In this document: piece by piece, positions 17,569-27,257 of the stretch
Layout of the letters: each line of letters opens with the position of its first letter
How positions within the stretch are numbered: the first letter of the stretch is position 1
Assembly: GCF_000828085.3 (NCBI RefSeq)
Contig: NZ_JXCA02000022.1
Span: 120,056-184,055, forward strand
From: Scytonema tolypothrichoides VB-61278
GTDB taxonomy: Bacteria; Cyanobacteriota; Cyanobacteriia; Cyanobacteriales; Nostocaceae
Reading direction: 5' to 3'
Length of the DNA: 64,000 nucleotides
Made by a program: the position numbers and the translations under genes
The notes under the pieces: model-generated
What the model was told of the DNA's origin: nothing
Database searches by the model: none
Seen by the model: the letters and a program-made list of their open reading frames with translations, nothing else

Positions 17569-17945
17569 GCTTTAGAATCAAGTCTGGCTTTCGCTTTTTG
17601 AAGTTTTTCCCAAGCAACTTCCATTCCGGGCGGCGGTGGTAATTTTGCAATTCGGGCAAAACGCTCACGGTTGCGTTCTTCCCAATACTTCTGATTTTCC
17701 TCTACCTGTTTCAAGACAGTTTGATACTCTGCTTCTACTTCAGCACGATTTGCTTCAATATAGGACATAGCTGCATTAAATTGTTCGTCGGTAACAGAGA
17801 ACTGATAACGAATGAACGAATGTGGATAGCCAGCTGTGATGAAGTCCATGAGGTCATACAGCGTGATCCGAGTCCCTGCGATCGTTAGTCCACGCTCTGT
17901 ACGAATAATAATAGCTTGTCCATTAGATGCTGGAGTCATATTCAC
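17565..17945 (-). CDS. DUF433-domain antitoxin-like protein
   Basis: A 126-residue protein. Residues 10-65 contain the DUF433 core (RTERGLTIAGTRITLYDLMD then FSVTDEQFNAAMSYIE), a winged-helix-like DNA-binding domain shared with VapB45-type antitoxins. A long charged helix and the tail KLPPPPGMEVAWEKL follow, as in cyanobacterial members. It overlaps the start of the DUF5615-like gene by four bases (ATGA), the classical arrangement of an antitoxin-toxin pair. It probably represses its own promoter and formerly neutralised the neighbouring toxin, which is now interrupted. Confidence 0.8.
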   Translation of the reverse strand: MNMTPASNGQAIIIRTERGLTIAGTRITLYDLMDFITAGYPHSFIRYQFSVTDEQFNAAMSYIEANRAEVEAEYQTVLKQVEENQKYWEERNRERFARIAKLPPPPGMEVAWEKLQKAKARLDSKA

Positions 17946-18067
17946 TCCCTCTCAAATATTGCTTTCATATTACCTTATGAAAAAAGCAAGTTCGATGCTA
18001 CCGATAAACGCAAATGAATATGTACTCATCGGTGAGAGTTTAAGATAATCTTAGTTTTGTCAAAGTG

Positions 18068-18625
18068 CTACTCGCTTTGATTTGCTTGCAACCAGTTGAG
18101 CAAATCTTCCATAGCAGTAAAATCTAACAACGCTTCACCAAGTGCTTCTAGCTGAGAAAGAGTTAAAGATTGGATACGCTCTTGTACTTCTAGTGATAAT
18201 TCTCCTACTCGTTTTTGTAATAGTCGTAAAATCAGCGTCTGTGTCTGTTCCTGTTTACCGCGCTCGTAGCCAATGCGCTCACCTGTAGTAACGTATCTCA
18301 TAGTACGCTCCTGTTCAAATTGTTTGAACTGTTCCCAAAACTCTGCTTCCAACACCTTTGGCAATATCATAACCCAATCAATAAATCGATATAGGTTCCG
18401 GATATCTTGCTCTTGCAAGCCTAAGTCATACAATCGGCGAATCAAGCTAAATTTCCAAGTTTTGCGTTCTTGCGGTTGTTGGCGTGTCTGTTGTGTTTTT
18501 AAATGCGCCATCACCACAGTTGCAAAAATGTTATCACTTGCTTCTAGTTCTGTCCAACGATTTTCGTAGTCCAAAAGCTTGACGGTTCCAAATTCAAGAA
18601 AACGAAGCAAATGATTTTTTAGCAC
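18068..18625 (-). pseudogene. Rpn/PD-(D/E)XK-type transposase-like protein, N-terminal half missing
   Basis: This frame matches the C-terminal part of the abundant cyanobacterial Rpn/DUF4351 family. It begins with KLLDYENRWTELEASDN and ATVVMAHLKTQQTR, then LYRFIDWVMILP, MRYVTTGERIGYERGK, and a DUF4351-like end (LRLLQKRVGELSLEVQERI). The N-terminal half with the PD-(D/E)XK nuclease active site is gone. The homology ends near 18596, exactly where the tail of a dynamin-like gene begins on the other strand. The GTG at 18625 is therefore not a real start. Confidence 0.75.
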
Positions 18626-19320
18626 AACTAAATCAAACGATTAGTTATATTATCGATGATTATCTAAAACAGCTAGAATCAGCACTAAAATATTTATCAA
18701 ATAGCTTTGAACAAACAGTTAATCAAACAATTACATACCGGGTAGGAAAAATACTAGAAAATGCAAAAATTCGATTAAAAGATCAAGGTTTTTTAGTGGA
18801 TTTTAATGTCCCAGAGTTAGATTTTGAGAGTAACGAGATTGATGTTGCTGAACTTTTGCTATCGAGCATAGAAAATTATAGTCAAAAAATATCAGAAACT
18901 AGATCTAGGAAGGTTAAAGGTTTTTGGCGGGGTCGTGTATCGCGATTTTTTGGTAGTCTTTTTAATCAGCCTGATTGGGGATACCAGTCTTATGAACATT
19001 CACAAGATATAAATTACTACGTTGTTGATCTGGCAGATATCGGGAAAAAGGTGCTGACAAGTTTGGACAGTAGTCTTCAAGAACTAAGCACAAACAACCA
19101 AGCTTTACTTAATAAAAAAATCAAGCCTCTATTAGACGACTATTTCAATGATTTAAAATATTATCTTGAAAGATTCCAAGGAGACTTGAAAGATAGTATT
19201 GAGAATCATAAACTGAGTGTCGAAGAACAGAATAAGCTAAAGCAACGAATTAGTGAATTTAAAGAACGGGCAGAGTTGCACAGACAAGATGTTCAATCCA
19301 TCAAGCAGAATTTGAGATGA
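18604..19320 (+). pseudogene. C-terminal stalk of a dynamin-like GTPase, GTPase domain missing
   Basis: An open frame without a convincing start continues from the rearrangement junction near 18600 (ANDFLAQLNQTISYIIDDYL) to a stop at 19318-19320; a GTG at 18796 is inside the homologous part. It is helical throughout, with GRVSRFFGSLFNQPDWGYQS and DINYYVVDLADIGKKVL, which resembles the C-terminal stalk of CrfC/LeoA-type bacterial dynamins. The G1-G4 motifs are absent, so they were lost with the upstream part or lie elsewhere. Only one base separates it from the next gene, so the two were co-translated. Family assignment rests on memory of the stalk pattern and is moderate. Confidence 0.55.
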
Positions 19321-19321
19321 T

Positions 19322-20272
19322 ATGAGCGAACTTAATTATAATGATAGAGGCAACCCAACTACACTGGATGAACTGCGAAAGCTACATCCTCAGTTAACAG
19401 AAAAAGCAATAGTCGATTATGTCAATGGTCTTGAGGTTCTTGATGATCATTTGCGATTCCGTGACCAAATTAACAATCAGTTTTCAACAAGAATCTTAGA
19501 TTCCATCACTGGTAGGACAGCACAACGTCAACAAATCATTGACCGTAATATCACTAATAGCTTTGAAATAGTTTCTTTTTGGCTAGAGGATATTCAAGTC
19601 AATCAAGCTAAAAGTGACATAGCTATTGCTCACTTGGCAGGTAAGTTACAGGAAACCCGTGCAGGTGTAATGCGCTTACAAGAGGGACACAACGAGCTAG
19701 TAGAAGATGTGCAAGCGATTAAACAACGCCTTGAAGAATTTAAAATTGAAGTTGATGGGCGTTTCACTAGATTAGAGTTTGAAGTTCAATACCTCTCAGC
19801 TAGCGATCATTTGCAACAAGTATTTAACAAATTTGAAGCAGGAAACTTAAATAAGTATCCACTCTTGGCACGACTCTATCTAGTGATAGATGAACTTTAC
19901 TGGGGTAAGTTTGGAATCTACTGCCGTAGCCAATTTGGAACAAGTGAAGTGGACGAACTGATGAGGCAGTTAGTTAATAAAGCCTTGATTCAGATGAAAC
20001 AGGATTTAGGAGGTGATATTTCTGAGTTAACACTTCCAAAAAAATGGTTATCTCCCATTCAGGATTTACCTGAAGAATCGCGTGAAGTACTGAGCTATTT
20101 AAGTAATTGGGCAGATCCACAAACTGCTCCTGTTGCTTGGGCGATTGGAAATGCTGCCTTACTTAAATCTGAAATTCCTGAAGATTTTCCTCGCGTTTTT
20201 TCAGGAGAATATGCAATTAATCATTTGATATATGAAAACAAAAAACGAATACAGCGCAACAATGACTACTAA
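19322..20272 (+). CDS. Coiled-coil protein, partner of the dynamin-like gene (possibly RdcB/YjcZ-like)
   Basis: A 316-residue soluble protein. The N-terminal part is acidic; residues 95-150 form a coiled coil (LAGKLQETRAGVMRLQEGHN then VQAIKQRLEEFKIEVDGRF). A helical domain follows with PLLARLYLVIDELYWGKFGI. There are no enzyme motifs. It follows the dynamin-like tail by one base and overlaps the patatin gene by 41 bases, so the three were one operon. In enterobacteria a dynamin (CrfC/RdcA) is paired with YjcZ/RdcB, a protein of similar size; I suspect the same here, but sequence identity was not checked. Confidence 0.55.
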   Translation: MSELNYNDRGNPTTLDELRKLHPQLTEKAIVDYVNGLEVLDDHLRFRDQINNQFSTRILDSITGRTAQRQQIIDRNITNSFEIVSFWLEDIQVNQAKSDIAIAHLAGKLQETRAGVMRLQEGHNELVEDVQAIKQRLEEFKIEVDGRFTRLEFEVQYLSASDHLQQVFNKFEAGNLNKYPLLARLYLVIDELYWGKFGIYCRSQFGTSEVDELMRQLVNKALIQMKQDLGGDISELTLPKKWLSPIQDLPEESREVLSYLSNWADPQTAPVAWAIGNAALLKSEIPEDFPRVFSGEYAINHLIYENKKRIQRNNDY

Positions 20273-21314
20273 ACCTTATCGAGTAGGCTTGGTTTTATCT
20301 GGTGGTGGTGCTAGAGGTGCATATCATGTAGGCGTGATTCAATACCTAGCTGACATGAACATTTCAATTGATGCCGTCGCTGGCGCTAGTATCGGTGCTT
20401 TGAATGGTGCAGTTGTAGCAGCAGCACCCAATCTCAAGGAAGCATCAACACGTTTAGAAGAAATTTGGAAATCACTTGCTGCTAATAGTCCTATCAAGAT
20501 TAATAGTACAGAAACAATTAACTACATTGTTCGGATATTGCTTGATCAAATTGCTCCACTAATAGCTGGAACAAGTGATGCATTATCAACTGTAGCTAAT
20601 CTTCAGACTCTATTTTCAGAAAACGTAGGTTTGGGGGACGAAAGTCGTATCCATAATTTTTTAGACGAGTATTTAGACTTAGAAAAACTTCAGAAAGGTT
20701 TACCTTTATATGTTTCCGTATATCGAAGTCAAGGTAGCTTAAATGACTTATTTTCTGCCATTCTAGCTTCAGTAAACTTAATTAATACTCAACATTCTGA
20801 ATTTTTGCATATTCAATCCCTGGAGCGAACTCAACAACGCGTAGCAATTCTTGCTTCAGCTGCTATTCCCCTGTTATTTAAGGCTAAACAGATTGAGGTT
20901 AATGAAACTAACTATTTCTATTCAGATGGTGGTCAAGGAGGTGTAAGAAATGTCCAAGGCAATACTCCCATCACTCCATTGCTTGAATTAGCAAATTGTA
21001 CCCATATTATTGTCAATCATCTAAGTGATGGCAGTTTATGGGATCGTAATGCTTTTTCAAAGGCTTTTCCAAACACCACTGTTTTAGAAATTCGTCCAGG
21101 AAGAATTATAAAACGTCAAGGTCTAGCAAAAGATTTAATAGGCTTTGATGACAATAATATTAAATCTTGGATTCAACAAGGTTATGAAGATACTCAACGT
21201 TGCTGTGAAAGCGTTGTTCGTGCTCTCCATATTCATGAAAGAGCAAATCAAGCTAGAAAGCAACGAGATGAAGCAATAAATGAATTAGACAATGATAATT
21301 TCCATATTGACTAA
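20232..21314 (+). CDS. Patatin-like phospholipase
   Basis: A 360-residue patatin-family lipid acyl hydrolase. The oxyanion loop is LVLSGGGARGAYHVGVIQYL, the nucleophile elbow GASIGALNG (Ser in GxSxG), and the catalytic Asp is in YSDGGQGG. All three key elements are intact, so the enzyme should be active on phospholipids. The frame starts at ATG 20232, inside the previous gene; a second ATG at 20262 (MTTKPYRVG) is closer to the domain and may be the true start. No signal peptide or membrane segment is seen. Placement behind a dynamin-like gene suggests a membrane-remodelling or defence module. Confidence 0.88.
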   Translation: MKTKNEYSATMTTKPYRVGLVLSGGGARGAYHVGVIQYLADMNISIDAVAGASIGALNGAVVAAAPNLKEASTRLEEIWKSLAANSPIKINSTETINYIVRILLDQIAPLIAGTSDALSTVANLQTLFSENVGLGDESRIHNFLDEYLDLEKLQKGLPLYVSVYRSQGSLNDLFSAILASVNLINTQHSEFLHIQSLERTQQRVAILASAAIPLLFKAKQIEVNETNYFYSDGGQGGVRNVQGNTPITPLLELANCTHIIVNHLSDGSLWDRNAFSKAFPNTTVLEIRPGRIIKRQGLAKDLIGFDDNNIKSWIQQGYEDTQRCCESVVRALHIHERANQARKQRDEAINELDNDNFHID

Positions 21315-21535
21315 ACCTAACAAACGTTGCGACTGTTGTGTTGCAAAAATTTTTTGAGATAAACGTGCTATTTGGCAAGCTTTGATTATGCAGCGATTCC
21401 AAAAATTTGGGCAATAAATTTCACTTGATGTGTCTTATCCCTCTGCGTGTCTTTAGACCGGAGAGGGTTCAATTTACCAACACTTGATAAAAATTTATTG
21501 TATCGTACGTTTAATTACGATTATTTATAATCATT

Positions 21536-22492
21536 ATGTCTAGTGATGCAACGACTCAACCAGAATTATCGACTCCCTCAGCCGATAAGCCCCACAATCC
21601 CCGCCAGATTCTGGGTGTAGGAGAATTAAGTGCTTTGAACGAACGCTCTAACTACAAAGGGCTAGTTCAACTGGCTTTTCATTTAATTGTCACCGGATGC
21701 AGTGGCTACCTGTGGGTAACAAACTTTGGCAATTGGTCGCTAGCAATACCTGCACTGATAATTTACGGCTTTAGTATTGCTGCCATGTTTGCACCTATGC
21801 ACGAATGCGTTCACAGAAACGTCTTCACGAACAATTCTGTGAATGATGCTGTTGCTTGGTGTGCGGGCTTGCTCTCATTTTACAACAGTACCTTCTTCCG
21901 TCATTACCACAAGTGGCACCATCTCTACACTCGCGTTCCTGACAAAGATCCAGAACTCACTGATCTCAAGCCGAGTAATCTGGGTAAATATTTGTTAATA
22001 ATTAGTGGTTTACCCTGGTGGGAAGGAAAGATACGTGGGCATTTTCGTGCTGCACTTGGTCAACTTGAGGATTGTCCATTTCTGTCAGAAACTGCACGAG
22101 GTGAAGTGATTCGCTCGACTCGCTGGCAATTAGCTGTTTATGCAGTGGTAATTATCCTCTCATTTGCAGTCAGACAGCCTTGGTTTATCCTTTATTGGCT
22201 ACTACCGCTCGTTGTTGGTCAGCCGATTCTGCGTTTTATTCTACTGGCAGAACATACAGGTTGCACTCTTGACGCGAATTTGCTCACAAATACACGCACA
22301 ACACTGGCGCTCTTACCTGTGCGATTTTTTATGTGGAATATGCCATTTCATGCAGAGCACCATTTATACCCATCAATTCCCTTCCACGCACTGCCTAAAG
22401 CCCATCTACAGTTGAATTCACACTTTACCCACATTGAGCCGGGCTATATAAAAGTCAACAGGGATATTATTACTAAGTACACCACACCCTAA
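21536..22492 (+). CDS. Membrane fatty acid desaturase family protein
   Basis: A 318-residue integral membrane di-iron enzyme. The three histidine boxes are HECVH, HKWHH and HAEHH, set among hydrophobic segments near residues 45-85 and 195-235. It belongs to the broad desaturase/hydroxylase family (COG3239), whose members introduce double bonds or hydroxyls into acyl lipids or carotenoids; I cannot fix the substrate. It is 221 bases after the patatin gene with no obvious terminator between, and its own promoter is likely. No truncation is seen. Confidence 0.88.
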   Translation: MSSDATTQPELSTPSADKPHNPRQILGVGELSALNERSNYKGLVQLAFHLIVTGCSGYLWVTNFGNWSLAIPALIIYGFSIAAMFAPMHECVHRNVFTNNSVNDAVAWCAGLLSFYNSTFFRHYHKWHHLYTRVPDKDPELTDLKPSNLGKYLLIISGLPWWEGKIRGHFRAALGQLEDCPFLSETARGEVIRSTRWQLAVYAVVIILSFAVRQPWFILYWLLPLVVGQPILRFILLAEHTGCTLDANLLTNTRTTLALLPVRFFMWNMPFHAEHHLYPSIPFHALPKAHLQLNSHFTHIEPGYIKVNRDIITKYTTP

Positions 22493-22834
22493 ATAAGGGT
22501 TAAAATTTTAACTGTAGGTTGGAGAACCATTTGCTTATGTCGGGAAAGCCCTATGCCCTGCGGGCACGCTGAGTCCCAAACGGACACGCTGCGCAAACGC
22601 TAACGGGAACGCGGGACAACGTGAGAGCGGGCTAACCCTCCTGCAGCGCGCTTACTCACCGTCATTCGCACTGGTTCCCCAACTTACGAAAATTAAATTC
22701 CGAACTTTTTCAGGCACAAAGCAACACTGAATCTTTGAAGTCGCAATTGGGCAAAGCCAATCATCCTTACAGGCGAGCGCATGTGTGCTGTGAAGTACGT
22801 TCTATTCACCTACTAATTACACAAGACAAATTTT
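22493..22834. repeat. Spacer with GC-rich palindromic repeat
   Basis: No gene is seen. Positions 22538-22622 hold a GC-rich dispersed repeat (GTCGGGAAAGCCCTATGCCC, GCGGGCACGCTGAGTCCC, GGACACGCTGCGCAAACG) of the same kind as at 29682, 42223 and 49446. The rest contains the promoter of the Spy-like gene. Confidence 0.6.
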
Positions 22835-23284
22835 ATGTTTCTCCATCGTACTACTCTCATCATTGCAGCTACAATGATTGCTTTTGGTAGTAGTATCGCC
22901 CTTGCCAAGCCAAATTTACTGTTACCTCAAGTCGTTGATCAAAACCCCACACCTACAAAGCGTCAGCAACCTGGTCAATCTGGATCGCTGAAGGATTTAA
23001 ACCTGACACCTCAGCAGATGCAACAAATTAAAAGGATTCGTACTCAATCCAAAGGCCAAATTGCCCAAAAAAGACAGGCAATTCGTCAAGCGCAGCAGGA
23101 ATTGAAAACTCTCATGGCAGGGACGACAGCATCCAAAGACCAAGTGCGCGATAAATATAACCAAATCAGAACACTCAGGCAGGAACTTGCTGATGTTCAG
23201 TTTGACAATACACTTACCATCCGAGAAGTTTTGAACCCAGAACAACGCCAGAAGTTTGCTGAGCAAATGCACAAGAAACGATAA
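22835..23284 (+). CDS. Spy/CpxP-like periplasmic protein
   Basis: A 149-residue protein with a signal peptide cleaved after about residue 24 (FGSSIALA). The mature part is helical with the paired motifs LTPQQMQQIKRIR and LNPEQRQKFAEQM, the LTxxQ signature of Spy/CpxP/CnrX proteins. Between them lies a long glutamine- and lysine-rich helix. In enterobacteria Spy is an ATP-independent periplasmic chaperone induced by envelope stress; in cyanobacteria the role is untested. It stands alone between repeats. Confidence 0.82.
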   Translation: MFLHRTTLIIAATMIAFGSSIALAKPNLLLPQVVDQNPTPTKRQQPGQSGSLKDLNLTPQQMQQIKRIRTQSKGQIAQKRQAIRQAQQELKTLMAGTTASKDQVRDKYNQIRTLRQELADVQFDNTLTIREVLNPEQRQKFAEQMHKKR

Positions 23285-23492
23285 GTAGATGGCAGACCCT
23301 CTTGCAGCAGTAGCTCATCTTGGGGTCTGGTGCCAGTCCCCTCCACGGGACGACAGTTGCTACAAGTCAGCTGTGCCGACGGCACATCCGTGACTGTCGG
23401 CACAGCCGCTCAACACAGTAAATACACACCACATAATTAAAATTTTGTCAAGACAAAAAGTGGATAAAATTACTTGACATTTACAGCGGTTT
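23285..23492. repeat. Palindromic repeats after the Spy-like gene
   Basis: A perfect 11-base inverted repeat GCTGTGCCGAC/GTCGGCACAGC (23370-23380, 23396-23406). It is preceded by an AGACC...GGTCT-type stem with CCAGTCCCCTCCACGGGACG. There is no T-run, so no terminator is called. Confidence 0.6.
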
Positions 23493-23678
23493 TCACATGA
23501 ATAGACCACAGTGAGCAAACCAACCCCAAGCATCATCGGATGAGATTTGCTCATTCACAATCTGAGTTAACGCTTGATTGAGTACTTCATGGGTTGTAGC
23601 TTTTGCTGTACGTAAACATTGCTTTAGTTTTGACCAGCATAATTCAATCGCAGATAAATCCGGCGAATTTTGCGTTCG
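23493..23678 (-). pseudogene. IS630-family transposase, C-terminal remnant
   Basis: The frame reads SPDLSAIELCWSKLKQCLRT and later DDAWGWFAHCGLFM, ending at a TGA at 23493-23495. PDLSxIE with WSKLK is the end of the IS630 DDE domain, including the last catalytic Glu. Upstream it runs into the repeat GCGTTCGCGTAGCGTGCCGA, which has cut off the rest of the gene. The 27 bases around its stop (ACAGCGGTTTTCACATGAAT onward) recur at 29629 without a transposase. Confidence 0.8.
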
Positions 23679-24087
23679 CGTAGCGTGCCGAAGGCACTTG
23701 CCCTTAATTATACTTTGCCGAGAGTGATAAAAGAGGGTTAGCGATCACACCTTTTTTTCCCCGACCTCACCAAATCGCGTTGCTCCCTTATCTAACTCAG
23801 GACTTACGCAACTGGCACATTTTTCTTCAAACTGTCACACGGAAAGAATTTGGCTATAACGTTTATAAATCAATGCTTATGACTGGTGTTTATACTAAAA
23901 ACAGGCGATGCTCCAGCAGGGAGCCAGCAAAGCTGCTCGCCCAAAAATAGTTATTTTGTACTAAAACTCAGCGGCAATGTACTAGGGAGTCGGTCAAGTA
24001 ATAATGATTGACAAAAAAGAGATAATGTGGAGTGGGAAAAAGCAGAAGAATAAAGAACTAGATAAAGCGATCGTTAACGAGGAGGGT
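23679..24087. other. Spacer between two transposase relics
   Basis: No gene is seen. It contains the repeat TAGCGTGCCGAAGGCACTTG (23681-23700), and near 23809 TCAGGACTTACGCAACTGGC, which resembles the terminal repeat of some cyanobacterial insertion sequences. The remainder is unassigned. Confidence 0.4.
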
Positions 24088-24360
24088 TTAAGAAACTTGT
24101 TGGGAAAAAGCTGGAGCAGGCATACGTGCAATTACATGAAGATTATGTATAACTGCGACACGACGCAAATCAAATAAGTTCTTGCGAGCACCAAGATAAC
24201 GAGCACGGTCACCTTGCCATTGACCCAAATGAGCCAAAGTATGCTCCACTTGAGAACGTTCTCGGAGTTTAGCTCTTCCAAGTTCCGTGTCCTGACGCTG
24301 ACGTAACTCCTGCATGATTAAATCCCACGCCAGTCCCCTCAACGGGGGGAACTCCCGCAT
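24088..24360 (-). pseudogene. DDE transposase (IS1182/IS5-like), C-terminal remnant
   Basis: Residues 28-80 read GRAKLRERSQVEHTLAHLG, QWQGDRARYLGARKNLFDLR and RVAVIHNLHVIARM. This is the C-terminal end of an IS1182-like DDE transposase, including the final catalytic Glu (in VEH). The first dozen residues come from a palindromic repeat (24326-24360), so the N-terminal two thirds are missing. It is not functional. Confidence 0.78.
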
Positions 24361-24430
24361 GGGGCTGGCTCCTCAATTCATTGATGGGGATTAACTGATA
24401 ACTGTTTAACTGTTCACTGAGAACTGTTAA
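24326..24430. repeat. Palindrome plus heptamer repeats after clpB
   Basis: CCAGTCCCCTCAACGGGGGG and a GGGGCTGGCTCC half form a hairpin, followed by TTAACTGATAACTG, TTTAACTGTTCACTG and GAACTGTTAA. It borders the clpB stop codon. Confidence 0.65.
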
Positions 24431-27096
24431 ACCTCACGCGATGCTTCAATTAACAACGTCTTATTCTGCACTGCTGGCACCTTCACCACCATTTTCTTAT
24501 TAAAAGTCAACCCATGATCCGCTTTGTCAATCACAATTGTGTCGCCAGGGACAAAAGTATTCTCCAATAGCTTAGTCGCGACAGGGTTTTCTATTTCTCG
24601 CTGAAGTGCCCGTTTTATCGGACGTGCGCCGTATACTGGATCATATCCTGTTTCCACAAGGTAATCACAAGCGGCTGAAGATATTTCCAAGGAAATCTTC
24701 TGTTCTTGGAGAAGATTTTCCACTCGCTTGAGTTGGATACGGATGATATGTCGCATTTCACTGCGGCTGAGGGTGTGGAAGAGAATGGTGTCATCAACGC
24801 GGTTGAGGAATTCTGGACGGAAGTGCGATCGCAAAGCATCCATCACTCGGTTCCGCATCTTTTCATAATTGGCGTCATCACCAGATATATCCAGTATGTG
24901 TTCGCTACCAATGTTACTCGTCATGACAATGACAGTGTTCCGGAAATCAACCGTTCGTCCCTGCGAGTCAGTAATTCTCCCGTCGTCTAAAACCTGCAAC
25001 AAAATATTAAACACATCGGGATGAGCTTTTTCCACTTCATCCAATAGCACCACTGAGTAAGGACGACGGCGAATAGCCTCGGAAAGTTGACCACCTTCTT
25101 CGTAGCCTACATATCCGGGAGGCGCACCAACCAACCGAGAAACAGAGTGTTTCTCCATATACTCGGACATATCCAAACGCACTAAAGCATCATCAGAATC
25201 AAAGAGAAACTGCGCTAAAGCGCGGGCGAGTTCTGTTTTACCAACTCCTGTAGGTCCCATGAACAAGAACGAACCAATCGGGCGACTGGGGTCTTTCATT
25301 CCCGCACGCGCACGACGAATTGCTGCTGAGACAGCAGAAACAGCTTCTTGTTGTCCCACAACTCGCTGATGTAGATGTGACTCAAGTTGCAGTAATTTTT
25401 GCCGTTCAGATTCCAACAGGCGATTGACAGGAATTCCTGTCCATTTCGCGACGATTTCAGCAATATCAGCTTCTGTCACTTGTTCCCGTAGCAGGGTTGT
25501 ACCCGTACTTTGAATTTTTAGCAACTGTGCTTCTTTGGCTTCGCGATCGCGCTGCACTCCCTCCAACTTCCCATACTTCAACTGTGCGGCTTTATTCAAA
25601 TCATAAGCGCGTTCTGCTTGTTCAATTTGCAACCGCAGTTTTTCTTCTTCTTGCTTTAACGCACTAATCGCTTCCAGTAACTGTTTTTCACCTTGCCACT
25701 GTCCATTCAATTCTTGCTGTTTTTCTGTCAAATTGACAATTTCTTGTTCAATTCGCGCCAAACGCTCTTTCGTTTGAACTGTAGCTTTCTCTTCCCCAGC
25801 CAACGACAGCTTTTCCATTTCTAGCTGCATCAACCGTCGGTCGATATTTTCCAATTCCGTCGGTTTGGAGGTTATCTCCATTTTCAACTGTGCTGCTGCT
25901 TCATCCACCAAGTCAATCGCCTTATCTGGCAAAAAGCGATCAGAAATGTAACGTGCAGATAGCGTTGCTGCAGCTACCAAGGCTGAATCAGAAATTTTAA
26001 CATTGTGATGGACTTCGTAGCGCTCTTTGAGTCCCCGCAGAATAGAAATGGTATTTTCCACACTCGGCTGATCAACAAAGACTTGCTGAAAACGCCGTTC
26101 CAAAGCCGCATCTTTTTCTATATATTTACGGTACTCATCCAAAGTTGTTGCACCAATGCAGCGAAGTTCTCCCCGCGCTAGCATGGGTTTGAGTAAATTT
26201 CCTGCATCCATAGCCCCTTGTTGGGTGGAACCAGTGCCGACAACGGTGTGCAGTTCGTCAATAAACAGCACAATTTGACCATTGGATTCTATCACTTCCT
26301 TGAGGACAGATTTTAATCGGTCTTCAAATTCCCCCCGGTATTTTGCTCCAGCAATCAAGCTACCAATATCTAAAGCAATGAGTTGGCGATTTTTCAAAGA
26401 TTCTGGTACATCACCGTTAATAATACGTTGTGCTAATGCTTCTGCGATCGCCGTCTTCCCTACACCAGGTTCACCAATCAATACAGGGTTATTCTTACTA
26501 CGACGAGATAATACTTGTATTAGTCGGCGGATTTCATCATCACGCCCTATTACCGGATCCAACTTACCAGATTTTGCTTGTTCTGTCAAGTCTCTGCCAA
26601 ACTTTTGCAGAGCTTCGTAACGAGACTCTGGGTTTTGGTCGGTCACCTTTTGGCTACCCCGAACCGTTTTGATAGCAGCCTCTAGCTTTGCAGTGTCTAA
26701 GTTAAAGCTTTTAAATATCCGTCGTCCGATGCGCTCATCCTCTGCAAAAGCTAAAAGCAGGTGTTCAATAGAGATGTAGGAATCTTTCATCCTAGCTCTT
26801 GCTTCTTCAGCTCGGTCTAATAATGTATCTAAGCTACGACTAAGATAGAGTTGATCCGCTTTACCCACTTTCGGTTGACGTTGGGTAAATCCTTCTACTT
26901 GCTGTTGCAAGCGCGAGGCGTCAATTTCGCAACGACCGAGAATACGTGTTGCTAGTCCAGTCGGTTCCTCTAATAACGCAATGAGTAAATGTTCAACATC
27001 AAGTTGCTGTTGTTGATATGCTCGCACAACATCCTGTGATTTGACAATTGCTTCCCAGGCTTTATCAGTAAATTTATTTGGATCAGTAGGCTGCAT
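24427..27096 (-). CDS. clpB: ATP-dependent chaperone ClpB
   Basis: An 889-residue Hsp100 disaggregase. Clp-N repeats span residues 1-150. The first AAA domain has GEPGVGKT and the Walker B motif VLFIDELH; the ClpB-specific coiled-coil middle domain spans about 400-530. The second AAA domain has GPTGVGKT and [11 protein letters not shown]. The C-terminal part carries the arginine finger region and [11 protein letters not shown]. There is no ClpP-binding IGF loop visible, as expected for ClpB. It rescues aggregated proteins with DnaK and is heat-inducible in cyanobacteria. An 8-mer run of ATTTTAG repeats lies just upstream (27105-27135). Confidence 0.97.
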   Translation of the reverse strand: MQPTDPNKFTDKAWEAIVKSQDVVRAYQQQQLDVEHLLIALLEEPTGLATRILGRCEIDASRLQQQVEGFTQRQPKVGKADQLYLSRSLDTLLDRAEEARARMKDSYISIEHLLLAFAEDERIGRRIFKSFNLDTAKLEAAIKTVRGSQKVTDQNPESRYEALQKFGRDLTEQAKSGKLDPVIGRDDEIRRLIQVLSRRSKNNPVLIGEPGVGKTAIAEALAQRIINGDVPESLKNRQLIALDIGSLIAGAKYRGEFEDRLKSVLKEVIESNGQIVLFIDELHTVVGTGSTQQGAMDAGNLLKPMLARGELRCIGATTLDEYRKYIEKDAALERRFQQVFVDQPSVENTISILRGLKERYEVHHNVKISDSALVAAATLSARYISDRFLPDKAIDLVDEAAAQLKMEITSKPTELENIDRRLMQLEMEKLSLAGEEKATVQTKERLARIEQEIVNLTEKQQELNGQWQGEKQLLEAISALKQEEEKLRLQIEQAERAYDLNKAAQLKYGKLEGVQRDREAKEAQLLKIQSTGTTLLREQVTEADIAEIVAKWTGIPVNRLLESERQKLLQLESHLHQRVVGQQEAVSAVSAAIRRARAGMKDPSRPIGSFLFMGPTGVGKTELARALAQFLFDSDDALVRLDMSEYMEKHSVSRLVGAPPGYVGYEEGGQLSEAIRRRPYSVVLLDEVEKAHPDVFNILLQVLDDGRITDSQGRTVDFRNTVIVMTSNIGSEHILDISGDDANYEKMRNRVMDALRSHFRPEFLNRVDDTILFHTLSRSEMRHIIRIQLKRVENLLQEQKISLEISSAACDYLVETGYDPVYGARPIKRALQREIENPVATKLLENTFVPGDTIVIDKADHGLTFNKKMVVKVPAVQNKTLLIEASREV

Positions 27097-27104
27097 CTTT
27101 ACAA

Positions 27105-27137
27105 TTTTAGATTTTAGATTTTAGATTTTGAATTTTA
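27105..27137. repeat. Short tandem TTTTAGA repeat upstream of clpB
   Basis: Four copies of a heptamer (ATTTTAG, last one changed to ATTTTGA) directly before the clpB start. It may lie in the 5' untranslated region. Confidence 0.6.
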
Positions 27138-27257
27138 AACTAACTTACGGATGTCAAATTAATATCCAATCATTTTTGGGGTGTTTCCGCTTGTATCTGC
27201 GGTTGCAATTTGAGGATGCTTTGCAATAAACCCTTTGATTATGACTCGGAACTGACT

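Noticed and set aside
18796-19320. GTG at 18796 as start of a separate 174-residue gene
   Set aside because: The frame and the helical homology continue upstream to about 18604, so 18796 is inside a longer, truncated gene.
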